A stretch of 64,000 bases of DNA, taken from assembly GCA_905147135.1 (NCBI GenBank), contig LR990056.1, positions 9,868,001 through 9,932,000 of the forward strand, read 5' to 3'. The notes beneath the pieces are model-generated. The model saw only the letters and a list, made by a program, of their open reading frames with translations, had not been told where the DNA came from and ran no database searches. The stretch is from Blastobasis lacticolella (taxonomy: Eukaryota > Arthropoda > Insecta > Lepidoptera > Blastobasidae). Position 1 is the first letter of the stretch, and each line of letters begins with the position of its first letter. Of the stretch, positions 30,801-35,619 are shown one piece after another. Both the position numbers and the translations under genes were made by a program.

Positions 30801-33281
30801 ATAGGCGTTACAAGTCTGGTCTGAGTTCTACCCAGATCACAGGAGGTCTGAGTTCTCAGAGAATTTAAGACAGTATTCTGTCAAAGGAAACTATTTTGTC
30901 AACTTTGGCGGAAGCTTCTGGCGTCGATGTGGCTCGTTTACGAGTAAATCTCAATCTGTATCGGGAGCATGTTTGCATGCGATGCCTTTACGTTTATAAG
31001 CCTTCATCTAAAGGTGTGTCCAAACATAGAGCGGCAAGTGTGCGCGGCTGCCGCGCGCGGCGTGCCGCGCTGTGTTTGTACAGGCAGTTATCGTTCGTCC
31101 GTAATCCTGTCTGGGCGTGTTTTCGCTTCTCATAAATGGACAATGAAACATCAATTAGATTGATTGAAATATATGGCTCATATAATGAGTTGTGGGATCC
31201 TCAACAGAAATGATAAGCAAATTCGAATAATAAGCAGAGCTAAAACACTGACCGCCTTCATTGTAGTTTTGGTTCAGACTGAATTCAAATGCGCGGCGTG
31301 TCTCGCAAGTGCTGCGCAAACATTCGTCAATAGTCCTAACTAGAGCGCGGCAGAAATGTTTCCTGGACATGCCGCGTGTTGCTGCCGCGCACGTGCCGCT
31401 CTATGTTTGAACACGCCTTAACGATACCGTAAAGGTGTGTCCAAACATAGAGCGGCAAGTGTGCGCGGCTGCCGCGCTGTGTTTGCACAGGCAGTTATCG
31501 TTCGTCCGTAATCCTGTCTGGATGTGTTTGCGCTTCTCAAAAATGGACAATGAAACATCAATTAGATTAATTGAAATATATGGCTCATAGTTGTGGGCTA
31601 TGTAACTTTTCAAACTCTTCCAAGGACACTCTTAATTGTAGTTTTGGTTCAGACTGAATTCAAATGCGCGGCATGTCTCGCAAGTGCCGCGCAATATTGC
31701 CGCGCAAACATTCGTCAATAGTCCTAACTAGAGCGCGGCAGAATTGTTTCCTGGACATGCCGAGTGTTGCTGCCGCGCACGTGCCGCTCTATGTTTGGAC
31801 ACACCTTTAGGGTAAGCTGCACTTCGAATGGGTTGTGTTGTTTGCACGTTCATGCGTTAGCGGGGTCAAGTAGACTTCACAGGTCAAAGCTGCAACTTTT
31901 ATTGTTTTGTAGCATAACATATTATTAGATTAGTAGGTACTTGTACGTTACAACAAAATAAACAATGAACTTCGTCATACCTAATTTTACTTGTAGATAA
32001 GAGTCTAGTCGTGTATTGTAATATTTAAATCAGCCACGTGCTGTGGATTATTTTACAGTGAATTATTCTTATAGCGAATTCGTGAATACCTGCTTACCCG
32101 CATCATAAATGGCCTGGTATGCCTGCTCGAGCACCTTTCGTCCCATGGAATCCATGCTGCTCGCCAAGCGGTAATGTACCTTGAAGAACTGGGCATCGAA
32201 GTGCTCCAAATCCGGAACCATGCCAGTGAACTCGGACACCTCCGGGTGGGCGTAGATCCAACGTTTATTCTCTGACAGCATATTCTCCTGAGATAACGAA
32301 CATAATAATAATGTAATTTCAGATTTGTGTACTAACCGATGCTCTTACGGTGAGGGAAAACATCGTGATGAAACCTGTACATTCATGCGACTGAATGTAT
32401 AACCATGATCCAATCTGATCAAGTTCCCCTGGTCACGGAGATGGCAGTCGCTCCACTGTAATTAACTAATCTGCCAAATTCTGGATCATGGTCAAGGCAG
32501 ACCGGGCCGGGCCCTCGTGCGCGAAAGCATAACCGGGACATTAACAATTCAATATGATGTTTTTATGTAGTAAATGGTAATAGGTCGCTTGTGGCAGGAT
32601 TGCCTCTGTATTACCGTAGGTATAGATGGAGTCATGCATTGTTCGACTATGGTACTAAGAAACCTCTTTGATAATAATCTGTATTTTCATAAATGTTCAT
32701 CGATTTAGATTGAGTAATCCACTTCACTGTGGTGAAATCCTCCAGGCAGGAAATTAAAACATAAACTCAGTTTGGTCTTTCCAAACTGTCGATGTATCCT
32801 ATAAGACCGTCAGATACTGTACAACAATAAGTCTACGGTATTGTCTTTGACTAGGCCGGATTTGAATAAGCCGTGTAGTGTCCGGCAGAGTAAAATAGCA
32901 CCAACCCCTTGTATTCGTGGGTTTTGTACAAGGCAACTAATATTTTCAAGGCAAAAGATCTAGTCTCCAGGCTGGAAATTTTGGCAGTTTGTCAATAACT
33001 TCCCTCTTCGTGGGGGCCCAAAGTCCTACAGTGGACTGTTATGGGCTGTGATGATGATGATTGTATTTGACCGCGACGTCGGTCTTTTCTTTGATATTCA
33101 ATTTTGAATAACGTTTGATATTATAGTGACTGACCTTGTTGTAGAGTTTGTCTGCAAGTTCTTTGACGTGGTGGGAATTCGGGTAAAGACCGGACATCCC
33201 GGTGATGACAATGCGCTCGCTGCTCCCACTCATGTTGCTACGGTCGCCGTGCGCCGGAATGTCTTGCGGTGTTGGCATCAT
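757..33281 (-). CDS. Fatty acid synthase-like gene, 33 coding exons, 3' end outside window
   Basis: Type I fatty acid synthase-like multienzyme, cytosolic in the known family, which builds fatty acids from malonyl-CoA. The 33 exons listed separately join with consistent phases to 1,879 codons without a stop; the family is usually about 2,400 residues. Domains by residue: KS about 22-435 (ERIVITGMSG, DDACCSSL), MAT about 495-840 (GMGSQW 528-533, GHSVGE 609-614, APHG 792-795), DH about 870-1110 (H905, G909, P914; D1052, Q1056), a central structural region with exon 23, ER about 1400-1715 (HGGAGALGQ 1524-1532), and KR from about 1717. KS His positions read Phe317 and Tyr355, and KR motifs are lost. 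So it is probably a diverged paralogue that cannot do full de novo synthesis. The start is the ATG pair at 33281/33278; an acceptor at 33285 directly upstream implies a further 5' exon. All transcription signals are unseen. Exon boundaries are my reading of splice consensus plus family alignment. Confidence 0.93.
1718..1930 (-). CDS. FAS-like exon 32 (KR)
   Basis: 213 nt, phase 2 in and out, donor ATAAA|GTAAGT. QWTERGIKVITNKEDLITDN and DAPVEGIYVIANVMSKAS match the middle of KR (family: VGGIFNLAAVLKDA). AT-rich. Confidence 0.9.
2188..2343 (-). CDS. FAS-like exon 31 (KR nucleotide-binding region, degenerate)
   Basis: 156 nt, phase 2 in and out, donor AAAA|GTAGGT. AWQVLVCHGDAFALALAERL then ARGARRLLLHCDS lies where KR normally has IIVGGLGGFGLELADW and KKLVLTSR. 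The fold helix is recognisable but the GxGxxG glycines are gone. Confidence 0.87.
2415..2587 (-). CDS. FAS-like exon 30 (ER end)
   Basis: 173 nt, phase 0 in, phase 2 out, acceptor TTTTGTAG|CAG (or three bases later), donor CCCCG|GTAAGA. SGIARGLVRPLSRTVYSP and SRAFRLLAGSRHRGRAVVQL end the ER. GC-rich 3' half with a proline run. Confidence 0.9.
2864..2995 (+). mobile_element. SINE-C fragment (poly-A tailed)
   Basis: Carries the block with taggccgtaagcttgtttgcc followed by an A-run. It resembles the copies at 10157-10290 (opposite strand) and 29850-29975, which share a cluster around ggtggcccgcttgcctgttt. Diverged. Confidence 0.55.
3081..3375 (-). mobile_element. RTE-like LINE, 3' end fragment
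   Basis: Reverse-strand translation gives IAWLKWQWIGYIARSTDGRW and VLEWRPLTGRRSVGS, the C-terminal tail of RTE-type LINE reverse transcriptases, then a stop and an ATG-repeat tail (the CAT run at 3081-3092). 5'-truncated insertion in the intron between exons 29 and 30. Confidence 0.8.
3738..3902 (-). CDS. FAS-like exon 29 (ER)
   Basis: 165 nt, 55 codons, phase 0 both sides, donor AAG|GTAAGT. GQLGIVIDLDQLPNQ then FGMANLDVERNYYSVDISSI, the C-terminal ER lobe. Confidence 0.92.
3985..4097 (-). CDS. FAS-like exon 28 (ER)
   Basis: 113 nt, phase 1 in, phase 0 out, donor GAC|GTAAGT. DHIGNSRDASFGDRV is diagnostic of animal FAS ER. The usual GVDLVLNSLA is here CQLVISCVKG. Confidence 0.93.
4714..4885 (-). 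CDS. FAS-like exon 27 (ER NADPH site)
   Basis: 172 nt, phase 0 in, phase 1 out, donor AAAG|GTACAT. GKTILVHGGAGALGQAVIS carries the intact glycine-rich NADPH motif of ER (1525-1531). DIRKKRFLKRLFPHLK follows. Confidence 0.95.
5131..5281 (-). CDS. FAS-like exon 26 (ER)
   Basis: 151 nt, phase 2 in, phase 0 out, donor TTG|GTAAGC. GERVMGAMRCGAV, then WPVPAHWSLEDAATVPSAYL, the typical medium-chain-reductase-like substrate and cofactor core. Confidence 0.94.
5395..5507 (-). CDS. FAS-like exon 25 (ER)
   Basis: 113 nt, phase 0 in, phase 2 out, donor ACGC|GTAAGT. VHYASINDIDVKKATGVI and FFGMDFSGVT match the ER fold (family: YYASLNFRDVMLATG and LGMEFSG). Confidence 0.94.
5592..5741 (-). CDS. FAS-like exon 24 (ER start)
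   Basis: 150 nt, 50 codons, phase 0 both sides, donor GAT|GTAAGT. GVWGGDYYTNL then LGDLDTLQWVSAP, the conserved lead-in to the enoyl reductase. Confidence 0.92.
5822..6241 (-). CDS. FAS-like exon 23 (central region, pseudo-ketoreductase part)
   Basis: The largest exon, 420 nt, 140 codons, phase 0 both sides, donor AAT|GTAAGT. AHRLVVLSSYPPVLGLKEIV and NQIYIVMVSEKDSLDEL lie in the structural pseudo-KR region before ER. The 5' half is very GC-rich, which generates long antisense ORFs that are not genes. Confidence 0.92.
6372..6626 (-). CDS. FAS-like exon 22 (central region, pseudo-methyltransferase part)
   Basis: 255 nt, 85 codons, phase 0 both sides, donor AAC|GTAAGT. Contains NKEIINVLEFESNSDD, reminiscent of the decayed methyltransferase segment of animal FAS. 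FVDLVVVHDLMSNDN ends it. Catalytic function is not expected here. Confidence 0.9.
6850..6964 (-). CDS. FAS-like exon 21 (central region)
   Basis: 115 nt, phase 2 in, phase 0 out, donor GAG|GTACGT. CGGIVIEDVKLKTLLES with an Asp-rich run (four Asp). Belongs to the non-catalytic central region after DH. Confidence 0.9.
7053..7307 (-). CDS. FAS-like exon 20 (DH second catalytic residue)
   Basis: 255 nt, phase 2 in and out, donor TTTAG|GTGACA. WNENWVTLLDGMLQLSQL contains the DH aspartate Asp1052 and Gln1056. The acceptor is TTTTAG|AGG; the alternative two bases downstream would create a stop. Confidence 0.92.
7403..7554 (-). CDS. FAS-like exon 19 (DH)
   Basis: 152 nt, phase 0 in, phase 2 out, donor TATCA|GTAAGT. 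VMDGDVMIASGGIL and YQLLFEKDLYYQ match the segment between the two DH hot-dog folds. Confidence 0.92.
7640..7935 (+). mobile_element. SINE-B copy
   Basis: Shares the block around tagcaccaaccccttac, then gtacaaggcgactaa, and the 3' end tggactgttattggttg, with copies at 32866-33061, 63527-63789 and (reversed) 52022-52260. Lies in the intron between exons 18 and 19. Confidence 0.7.
8234..8424 (-). CDS. FAS-like exon 18 (DH)
   Basis: 191 nt, phase 1 in, phase 0 out, donor GAG|GTTAGT. GITRYPFSAALVAVWDTLA completes the DH motif (Gly909, Pro914). LALSVTLNRGTGKFE is the usual hot-dog strand pair. Confidence 0.94.
8500..8609 (-). CDS. FAS-like exon 17 (DH start, catalytic His)
   Basis: 110 nt, phase 2 in, phase 1 out, acceptor TTACAAG|G, donor AGAG|GTAAGC. 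Encodes HKYLCGHNVRG; His905 starts the DH motif HxxxGxxxxP, completed in the next exon. Confidence 0.88.
8982..9101 (-). CDS. FAS-like exon 16 (MAT-DH linker)
   Basis: 120 nt, phase 2 in and out. LYPKINFPVSRGTPMLSHLV is the conserved segment before the dehydratase. The donor AATG|GTTAGT splits the Trp872 codon. Confidence 0.93.
9179..9363 (-). CDS. FAS-like exon 15 (MAT catalytic histidine)
   Basis: 185 nt, phase 0 in, phase 2 out. SPVLFEETARLVPADAVLVE then VAPHGLLQAILKRSLP; His794 is the MAT catalytic histidine and is preserved. GC-rich compared with its introns. Confidence 0.95.
9526..9674 (-). CDS. FAS-like exon 14 (MAT)
   Basis: 149 nt, phase 1 in, phase 0 out, acceptor TATAAG|GA, donor TTG|GTCAGT. 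RWLSTSVPQHRWHE and SSAEYHTNNLL match the MAT segment that must follow the previous exon. It has no methionine and would be missed by simple ORF searching. Confidence 0.9.
10157..10290 (-). mobile_element. SINE-C fragment
   Basis: T-run at its low-coordinate end followed by ggcaaacaggcaagcgggcc, the reverse complement of the block at 29850-29975. Lies within the intron 13 element. Confidence 0.6.
10807..13640 (-). mobile_element. RTE-like LINE with endonuclease and reverse transcriptase, inactive
   Basis: In 5' to 3' order on the minus strand: an endonuclease part (VVGADLNGHVGQRSEEFGRV near 13110), RT parts with NIITPIYKGKGSV (about 11985), FQYGFRPGCSTTDPVF and KYADDIVLVSKL (about 11480, catalytic YADD), then the C-terminal MLYGCETW and RGSLCVRDIADKMEEARLRW. 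The 3' end carries an ATG-type tail at 10807-10816. An in-frame TAA near 11976 and several frameshifts kill it. It sits between the inverted arms of the intron 13 element. Confidence 0.85.
13641..14312. other. Unassigned sequence between LINE and right inverted arm
   Basis: No coding or RNA gene recognised. ORFs here on both strands lack family features. It may contain the 5' untranslated part of the neighbouring LINE. Confidence 0.4.
15213..15283. mobile_element. 71-bp hairpin micro-MITE, copy 1
   Basis: Perfect 28-bp inverted arms (15213-15240 and 15256-15283, ending in gattggaatgctagcgacct) separated by a 15-nt loop. It is flanked by the 4-bp direct repeat GGTA (15209-15212, 15284-15287). 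A second copy with a different target repeat is at 30513-30590. Confidence 0.8.
15618..15801 (-). CDS. FAS-like exon 13 (MAT)
   Basis: 184 nt, phase 0 in, phase 1 out, donor GCAG|GTACGT. PPEIEVACHNGPESSTISGP and CSNIAYHSRYIKEAG are near-consensus arthropod MAT sequence. Confidence 0.95.
15883..16034 (-). CDS. FAS-like exon 12 (MAT catalytic serine)
   Basis: 152 nt, phase 1 in, phase 0 out, donor CAG|GTAACT. Begins with HSVGELGCAYADGCLTAEEM; Ser611 in GHSVGE is the acyl-transfer nucleophile and is preserved. SMAAVGIGYEQ ends the exon. Confidence 0.95.
16316..16485 (-). CDS. FAS-like exon 11 (MAT)
   Basis: 170 nt, phase 2 in, phase 1 out, donor ATCG|GTTAGT. KSIFDNILHSFVGIAAVQIG and PDMIIG lead directly to the catalytic GHSVGE of the next exon. 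Its phase matches exon 10 across the transposon-filled intron, so the gene appears intact across it. Confidence 0.93.
19993..20009 (+). promoter_or_regulatory. Putative primer-binding site (tRNA-Lys type)
   Basis: TGGCGCCCAACGTGGGG begins two bases after a unit that starts TG and ends CA. This is the normal placement of a reverse-transcription primer site for tRNA-Lys(CUU). Confidence 0.7.
20049..20333 (+). repeat. Direct repeats in the leader of the LTR-related element
   Basis: The block ttaaataagccttatgtcga occurs at about 20068 and again at about 20309, with related shorter units between (aataagccatatgtcaag). This gives an irregular tandem array after the putative primer site. Confidence 0.6.
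21113..21273 (-). mobile_element. 161-bp truncated LINE/SINE tail in the RTE LINE
   Basis: Flanked by a 12-bp direct repeat TCTAAAAACACG (21101-21112, 21274-21285). On the minus strand its 3' end is a run of AACCTT units, seen on the plus strand as TTAAGG repeats at 21113-21133. The host LINE frame is restored when it is excluded. Confidence 0.8.
23269..23343 (+). mobile_element. SINE-A 3' fragment with target duplication
   Basis: A 75-bp piece containing gcaaccgggacataacgcca and ending in GATGATG, matching the 3' part of SINE-A copies. Flanked by a 15-bp duplication ACTAGGTTTTCACAG (23254-23268, 23344-23358). Confidence 0.8.
23391..23553 (-). CDS. FAS-like exon 10 (MAT start)
   Basis: 163 nt, phase 1 in, phase 2 out, donor AAAA|GTTAGT. 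RPLWFVYSGMGSQWAGMGKE is the unmistakable start of the malonyl/acetyltransferase domain. It is followed by the 6.9 kb intron 10 with nested transposons. Confidence 0.94.
23666..23852 (-). CDS. FAS-like exon 9 (KS-MAT linker)
   Basis: 187 nt, phase 0 in, phase 1 out, donor TTGA|GTAAGT. Encodes YLVTISGRHDAAVQNIIKDL and HLGRGYAIL, typical of the linker between KS and MAT in insect FAS. Confidence 0.9.
23933..24136 (-). CDS. FAS-like exon 8 (KS end and linker)
   Basis: 204 nt, 68 codons, phase 0 both sides. ALSVTGVNSHVLLRR matches the end-of-KS GVNSFGFGGANAHVLL but lacks the glycine-rich GFGGAN stretch. GC-rich at its 5' part. Donor AAAAG|GTGATA. Confidence 0.9.
24218..24360 (-). CDS. FAS-like exon 7 (KS, second catalytic His replaced)
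   Basis: 143 nt, phase 1 in, phase 0 out, donor CAAG|GTCAGC. LLVGSVVSNIGYGEAASGIS occupies the place of the VGSVKSNMGHSEPASGI motif, so the second KS histidine is Tyr355. The usual GDPEE motif is replaced by PEVDKAELEAL. Confidence 0.92.
24672..24850 (-). CDS. FAS-like exon 6 (KS, first catalytic His replaced)
   Basis: 179 nt, phase 2 in, phase 1 out, donor TCTG|GTTAGT. Ends with VGYVEAFGS where functional FAS has DYIEAHSTGT, so the first KS histidine is Phe317 here. The preceding LTEFLQQFYKEAGVAPKEV aligns with the family, so the substitution is not an alignment slip. Confidence 0.92.
25495..25810. repeat. Dispersed repeat flanking the R1 LINE, left part
   Basis: Contains tataactcaagaacggctga and accgatttggctggaaag, a common dispersed element, then TAGGG-like stretches at 25745-25790. 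It appears to continue at 27621-27845 on the other side of the R1-type LINE. Confidence 0.5.
25811..27620 (+). mobile_element. R1-clade LINE, 5'-truncated, one nonsense mutation
   Basis: RT from motif A onward: AVSIDIVNAFNSLPWGAI, CGVPQESVLGPLLWNLAYD, VVCYADDTLILAEAE, YLGLVLDGRWSF, then a cysteine-histidine motif CHHCGADQDSAQHTLEECPA near 26950 typical of R1/I-type elements. The C-terminus is basic. A single in-frame TGA at 26259-26261 (probably CGA to TGA) interrupts otherwise clean coding through 27203. About 400 bp of GC-rich 3' UTR follows and ends next to gtagggtagggtagggtag. Confidence 0.88.
27621..27845. repeat. TAGGG run and right part of the dispersed repeat
   Basis: Starts with TAGGG units (27629-27665) and continues with caaaatccgttgagtagttt and ataatattagtaggat, the usual end of widespread lepidopteran repeats, possibly Helitron-related. 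Confidence 0.5.
28227..28343 (-). CDS. FAS-like exon 5 (KS)
   Basis: 117 nt, phase 2 in and out. Encodes MDGKTKSFDENADGFIRTEA, equivalent to the CKPFDKDATGYARSEA block of normal FAS. Donor AAGAG|GTAAGT. The following intron 5 is 3.4 kb and holds an R1-type LINE. Confidence 0.92.
28595..28798 (-). CDS. FAS-like exon 4 (KS active-site cysteine)
   Basis: 204 nt, phase 2 in and out. Contains the nucleophile region SIDDACCSSL (usual form DTACSSS), with Cys180 aligned to the catalytic cysteine and an additional Cys181. RGECDAAIVGGANLTLHP follows, as in the family. Acceptor TATTTCAG|G, donor GGAAG|GTACCT. Confidence 0.93.
29083..29262 (-). mobile_element. SINE-A fragment
   Basis: Contains ttaatgtcccggttgtgctt, tatgatccaggatttggcag and acacattcagtcg, the reverse complement of the body seen at 32325-32545. 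Lies in intron 3 next to exon 3. Confidence 0.7.
29292..29412 (-). CDS. FAS-like exon 3 (KS)
   Basis: 121 nt, phase 1 in, phase 2 out. INPDSLNGKKVGVYIGSCFS and ETEKACF are family-typical. The donor is the weak GTTCGT after CCAGG. I chose it because it restores the GFGIPGCSKAM junction expected in FAS. Confidence 0.88.
29850..29975 (+). mobile_element. SINE-C copy
   Basis: Contains ggtgaccactttccatcagg, tggcccgcttgcctgtttgt and an A-run at 29963-29975. Confidence 0.65.
30219..30418 (+). mobile_element. LINE reverse-transcriptase C-terminal scrap
   Basis: TTKEWNSLPADLSDQYN and LFEARVNRQYL resemble the end of Jockey/CR1-type RT ORFs (pattern WNSLP...F+RL). Very short and decayed. Confidence 0.4.
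30513..30590. mobile_element. 78-bp hairpin micro-MITE, copy 2
   Basis: Inverted arms 30513-30540 and 30563-30590 (28 bp, two mismatches at the outer end), with a 22-nt loop. Flanked by the 4-bp repeat ACTA (30509-30512, 30591-30594). Its loop matches the reverse complement of the loop in copy 1 at both ends. Confidence 0.8.
31012..31418. mobile_element. PIF/Harbinger-like MITE with MADF start, copy 1
   Basis: Terminal inverted repeats starting AGGTGTGTCCAAACATAGAG, with 3-bp target repeat TAA on both sides (31009-31011, 31419-31421), as expected for PIF/Harbinger. Inside, 31136-31213 encodes a 25-residue start (MDNETSIRLIEIYG, NELWDP) that looks like the first helix of a MADF domain, then a stop. 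Sub-terminal GC-rich palindromes. Confidence 0.75.
31433..31806. mobile_element. PIF/Harbinger-like MITE with MADF start, copy 2
   Basis: Second copy of the same element 14 bp downstream in the same orientation, with matching inverted ends. Left flank TAA, right flank TTA. The same ORF start MDNETSIRLIEIYG is present at 31543-31590 but stops after 15 residues. Confidence 0.72.
32098..32287 (-). CDS. FAS-like exon 2 (KS)
   Basis: 190 nt, phase 0 in, phase 1 out, donor GCGG|GTAAGC. Encodes residues 50-112, including LEHFDAQFFKVHY and KVLEQAYQAIYDAG, which match the conserved KS N-terminal half. The acceptor is ATCTCAG|GAG. Confidence 0.92.
32325..32545 (+). mobile_element. SINE-A body without head
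   Basis: Contains ggaaaacatcgtgatgaaac, ctgccaaattctggatcatg and gcataaccgggacattaac. Same family as the full copy at 45701. Lies in intron 1. Confidence 0.7.
32866..33061 (+). mobile_element. SINE-B copy with GATGAT tail
   Basis: Contains agagtaaaatagcaccaacc and ends gggctgtgatgatgatgatt. Lies in intron 1, 75 bp from exon 1. Confidence 0.72.
33135..33281 (-). CDS. FAS-like exon 1 (KS start)
   Basis: 49 codons, phase 0 out, donor AAG|GTCAGT. Residues 1-21 are a low-complexity leader, then ERIVITGMSG and ELADKLYNK match the beginning of an insect FAS ketoacyl synthase. Two adjacent ATGs (33281, 33278); the second has the better A at -3. The exon probably begins at 33284 after an acceptor, so the transcript starts further upstream. 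Confidence 0.88.
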
Positions 33282-33284
33282 TGG

Positions 33285-34599
33285 CTGCTTTTAGTAATAA
33301 ATTGAAACAAGTAAACCACTTGAAACAGATAAACTATGAGGTTTGTTTTTCAAAGAAGTTCAAGAGAGGCATATTGAGATGGTCAACGAAAACCTATTTT
33401 CTTTGCATTTGCGATGTATAATTTAAATATATTTGTGGATTTTGGCAGGTTCTATTGAAAAAGTACTTGTATCACCATTGGAATAAACTTGATAGTACAT
33501 CTAACTAGGAACCTACTTAGCGGCAACCGACTACTCAAAAATTATCTATTTATTTTAATGCTACACTTTTTGCATGGGTTTTGTAGTTACTACTGTTACA
33601 CTAAGCTCATAATACTGTACTCACTTGAAAATAACCACTACTTCAAAAGTGAATTTCTAAAACACAGCAACTTAGGCAACCCGGAGTTGAAAAGTGACCT
33701 ACGTAGGCGTATGCCTACTTATATATACTAACGGAATATTTTAAAGAAATTCGAGCCAATGCAAGCCCGCACTCGTACACGATGTTTCGTATCTACTGAA
33801 TAATTAACGCATTCACTTTTTCCATCAGCCTTCATAATTTGATAGTTAAATCTAGAATTGCATATACTTTAGTATTGCAGAAGTAAAACCCTACTTAGGC
33901 ACTGATTCCATCTCAAAGCCAGGATCGATTCGTTTCTAATATTTCTTCCTAGTTCCTTTATAATGTAGCAGTAAATCCTCTGTCAAGAGCTGGACTTAAT
34001 TAAGTAATTCCAGGATTTTCTGCCAATAGTTCTTTTATATTATGTACGTGAAGTCCTTCAAGGCCAAAATGATTAAGAGAAAAAGCTGCCCCATTATTTT
34101 TTTCATACAAACTTAGTCAAAATTTTCCGCCTTGCATTTTAACACTAGAGTTATTATTTTCATACACAGAGTAGACATTCGCCATTTGCATATATGTATG
34201 TTTAGATTTTTTGGATAAGTTATTTTGAATAGAAGTTGTGACCTTTCAAATACTGAAAAAATGACCGAGATTGAACATCACCTTTCCACCCCAATTATAC
34301 AAAATATACAACGTTATTCCTAAAAACCAAAACGTACAGACATATATTATTTTATTCTTACATACCTGTTGATATACACCAATAAAATTATCTAAAAAAT
34401 CACTAAAATCGGTTGAGATTTTATGGATAAAAATGGGGACAACAAAAACCTTGATTTTCCTGACTTTATTTAGTACTACAAACTACTTAACCGATTTAAA
34501 AAAATATTTTACCAATAGAAAGCTACATTCAAAATTCCAAATTCTTTATTAAGTAGGATATTACATATCTCTTTTAATTGTCAAAGAGGAAGGGGTAGG
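33285..34599. other. Upstream region without recognised feature
   Basis: AT-rich sequence immediately 5' of FAS-like exon 1. The acceptor directly before the start codon means this is probably intron rather than promoter. I see no coding exon, RNA gene or clear promoter element. Confidence 0.45.
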
Positions 34600-35619
34600 A
34601 AAGTAGGAAGGAAACACACAGTGACATGTTGGCCACCCCAAGACCGGAGCACATCCACCCCACGCCGACAACGGCCGGTCCGTGTCAGACAGAGCCGGTC
34701 AGTGCCCGACAATGTCAAACAGAGCCGCTCCGCGCCCTACAAAATATATAGGAGAAACATACGAGTACATTAGGGCGCCCTACATAATTAGAAAAGCCAC
34801 CTAAAACTACAGCAAGAGTAAACCAGTCCACCAAGGCAGCACCTGTTCACGAGTATAACGCAGGGCCCAGCCATCATCACCGCCACCGCCAGTCAGACCT
34901 TTAAGGTAGCTGCTCCCATCCTACCTTTACTCTGCTCGTAGCCTACCCCTATCCTACCCTCCCCACTCCTACACTTCCACCTACCCTACCCTGGCCTACT
35001 CCTACCCAATATCTGCCCACCACTACCCTACCCCTGCTTTCCCCTATTATCAGCGAGTAACATAGGCTACATGTTATTTTCAAAAAAAAATTAAAATCTC
35101 TTGTAAAATTCCAAATCCAATCTCGCTAGTATATTTTTGATGATCGAGCATAATTTTACTAAATGTTCTTTTATTTGATTGGTAATTATAAGAATAGGTT
35201 TGATAGAAGGTTTGTGTGTAAGAAAAAAAAGGGTAGGTAACGGCAGAGTAGGTGTAGAGGTAGGGGTTGGGTAGTAGGGGTAGAGTCGGAGAAACCTCAT
35301 CATCAGCATCGATGAACAGTATTAAACCCAAACTCAAATTTACAACACTTATCTGCTATTAGTCCCTTCCCTTAGCTTCAAATATGGCCCGGATAGTTCA
35401 CTTCCGGAAACCAGCACCATCTTTTAGTATGTTGTTAAGTATGTTATTCTAAATAAAAATAAAATATGTGTGGGACATCAAATGAAGCAGAGTAAAATGT
35501 GCTACAATATTGTACAAACATTCAACTATATGAACATTTTAGTTTGAGAGAAATTCAAGTTAATATGAAAATTTTGCAAAAAATAAATCCTTTTTTATTT
35601 GTTAACAACTTAACCGATA

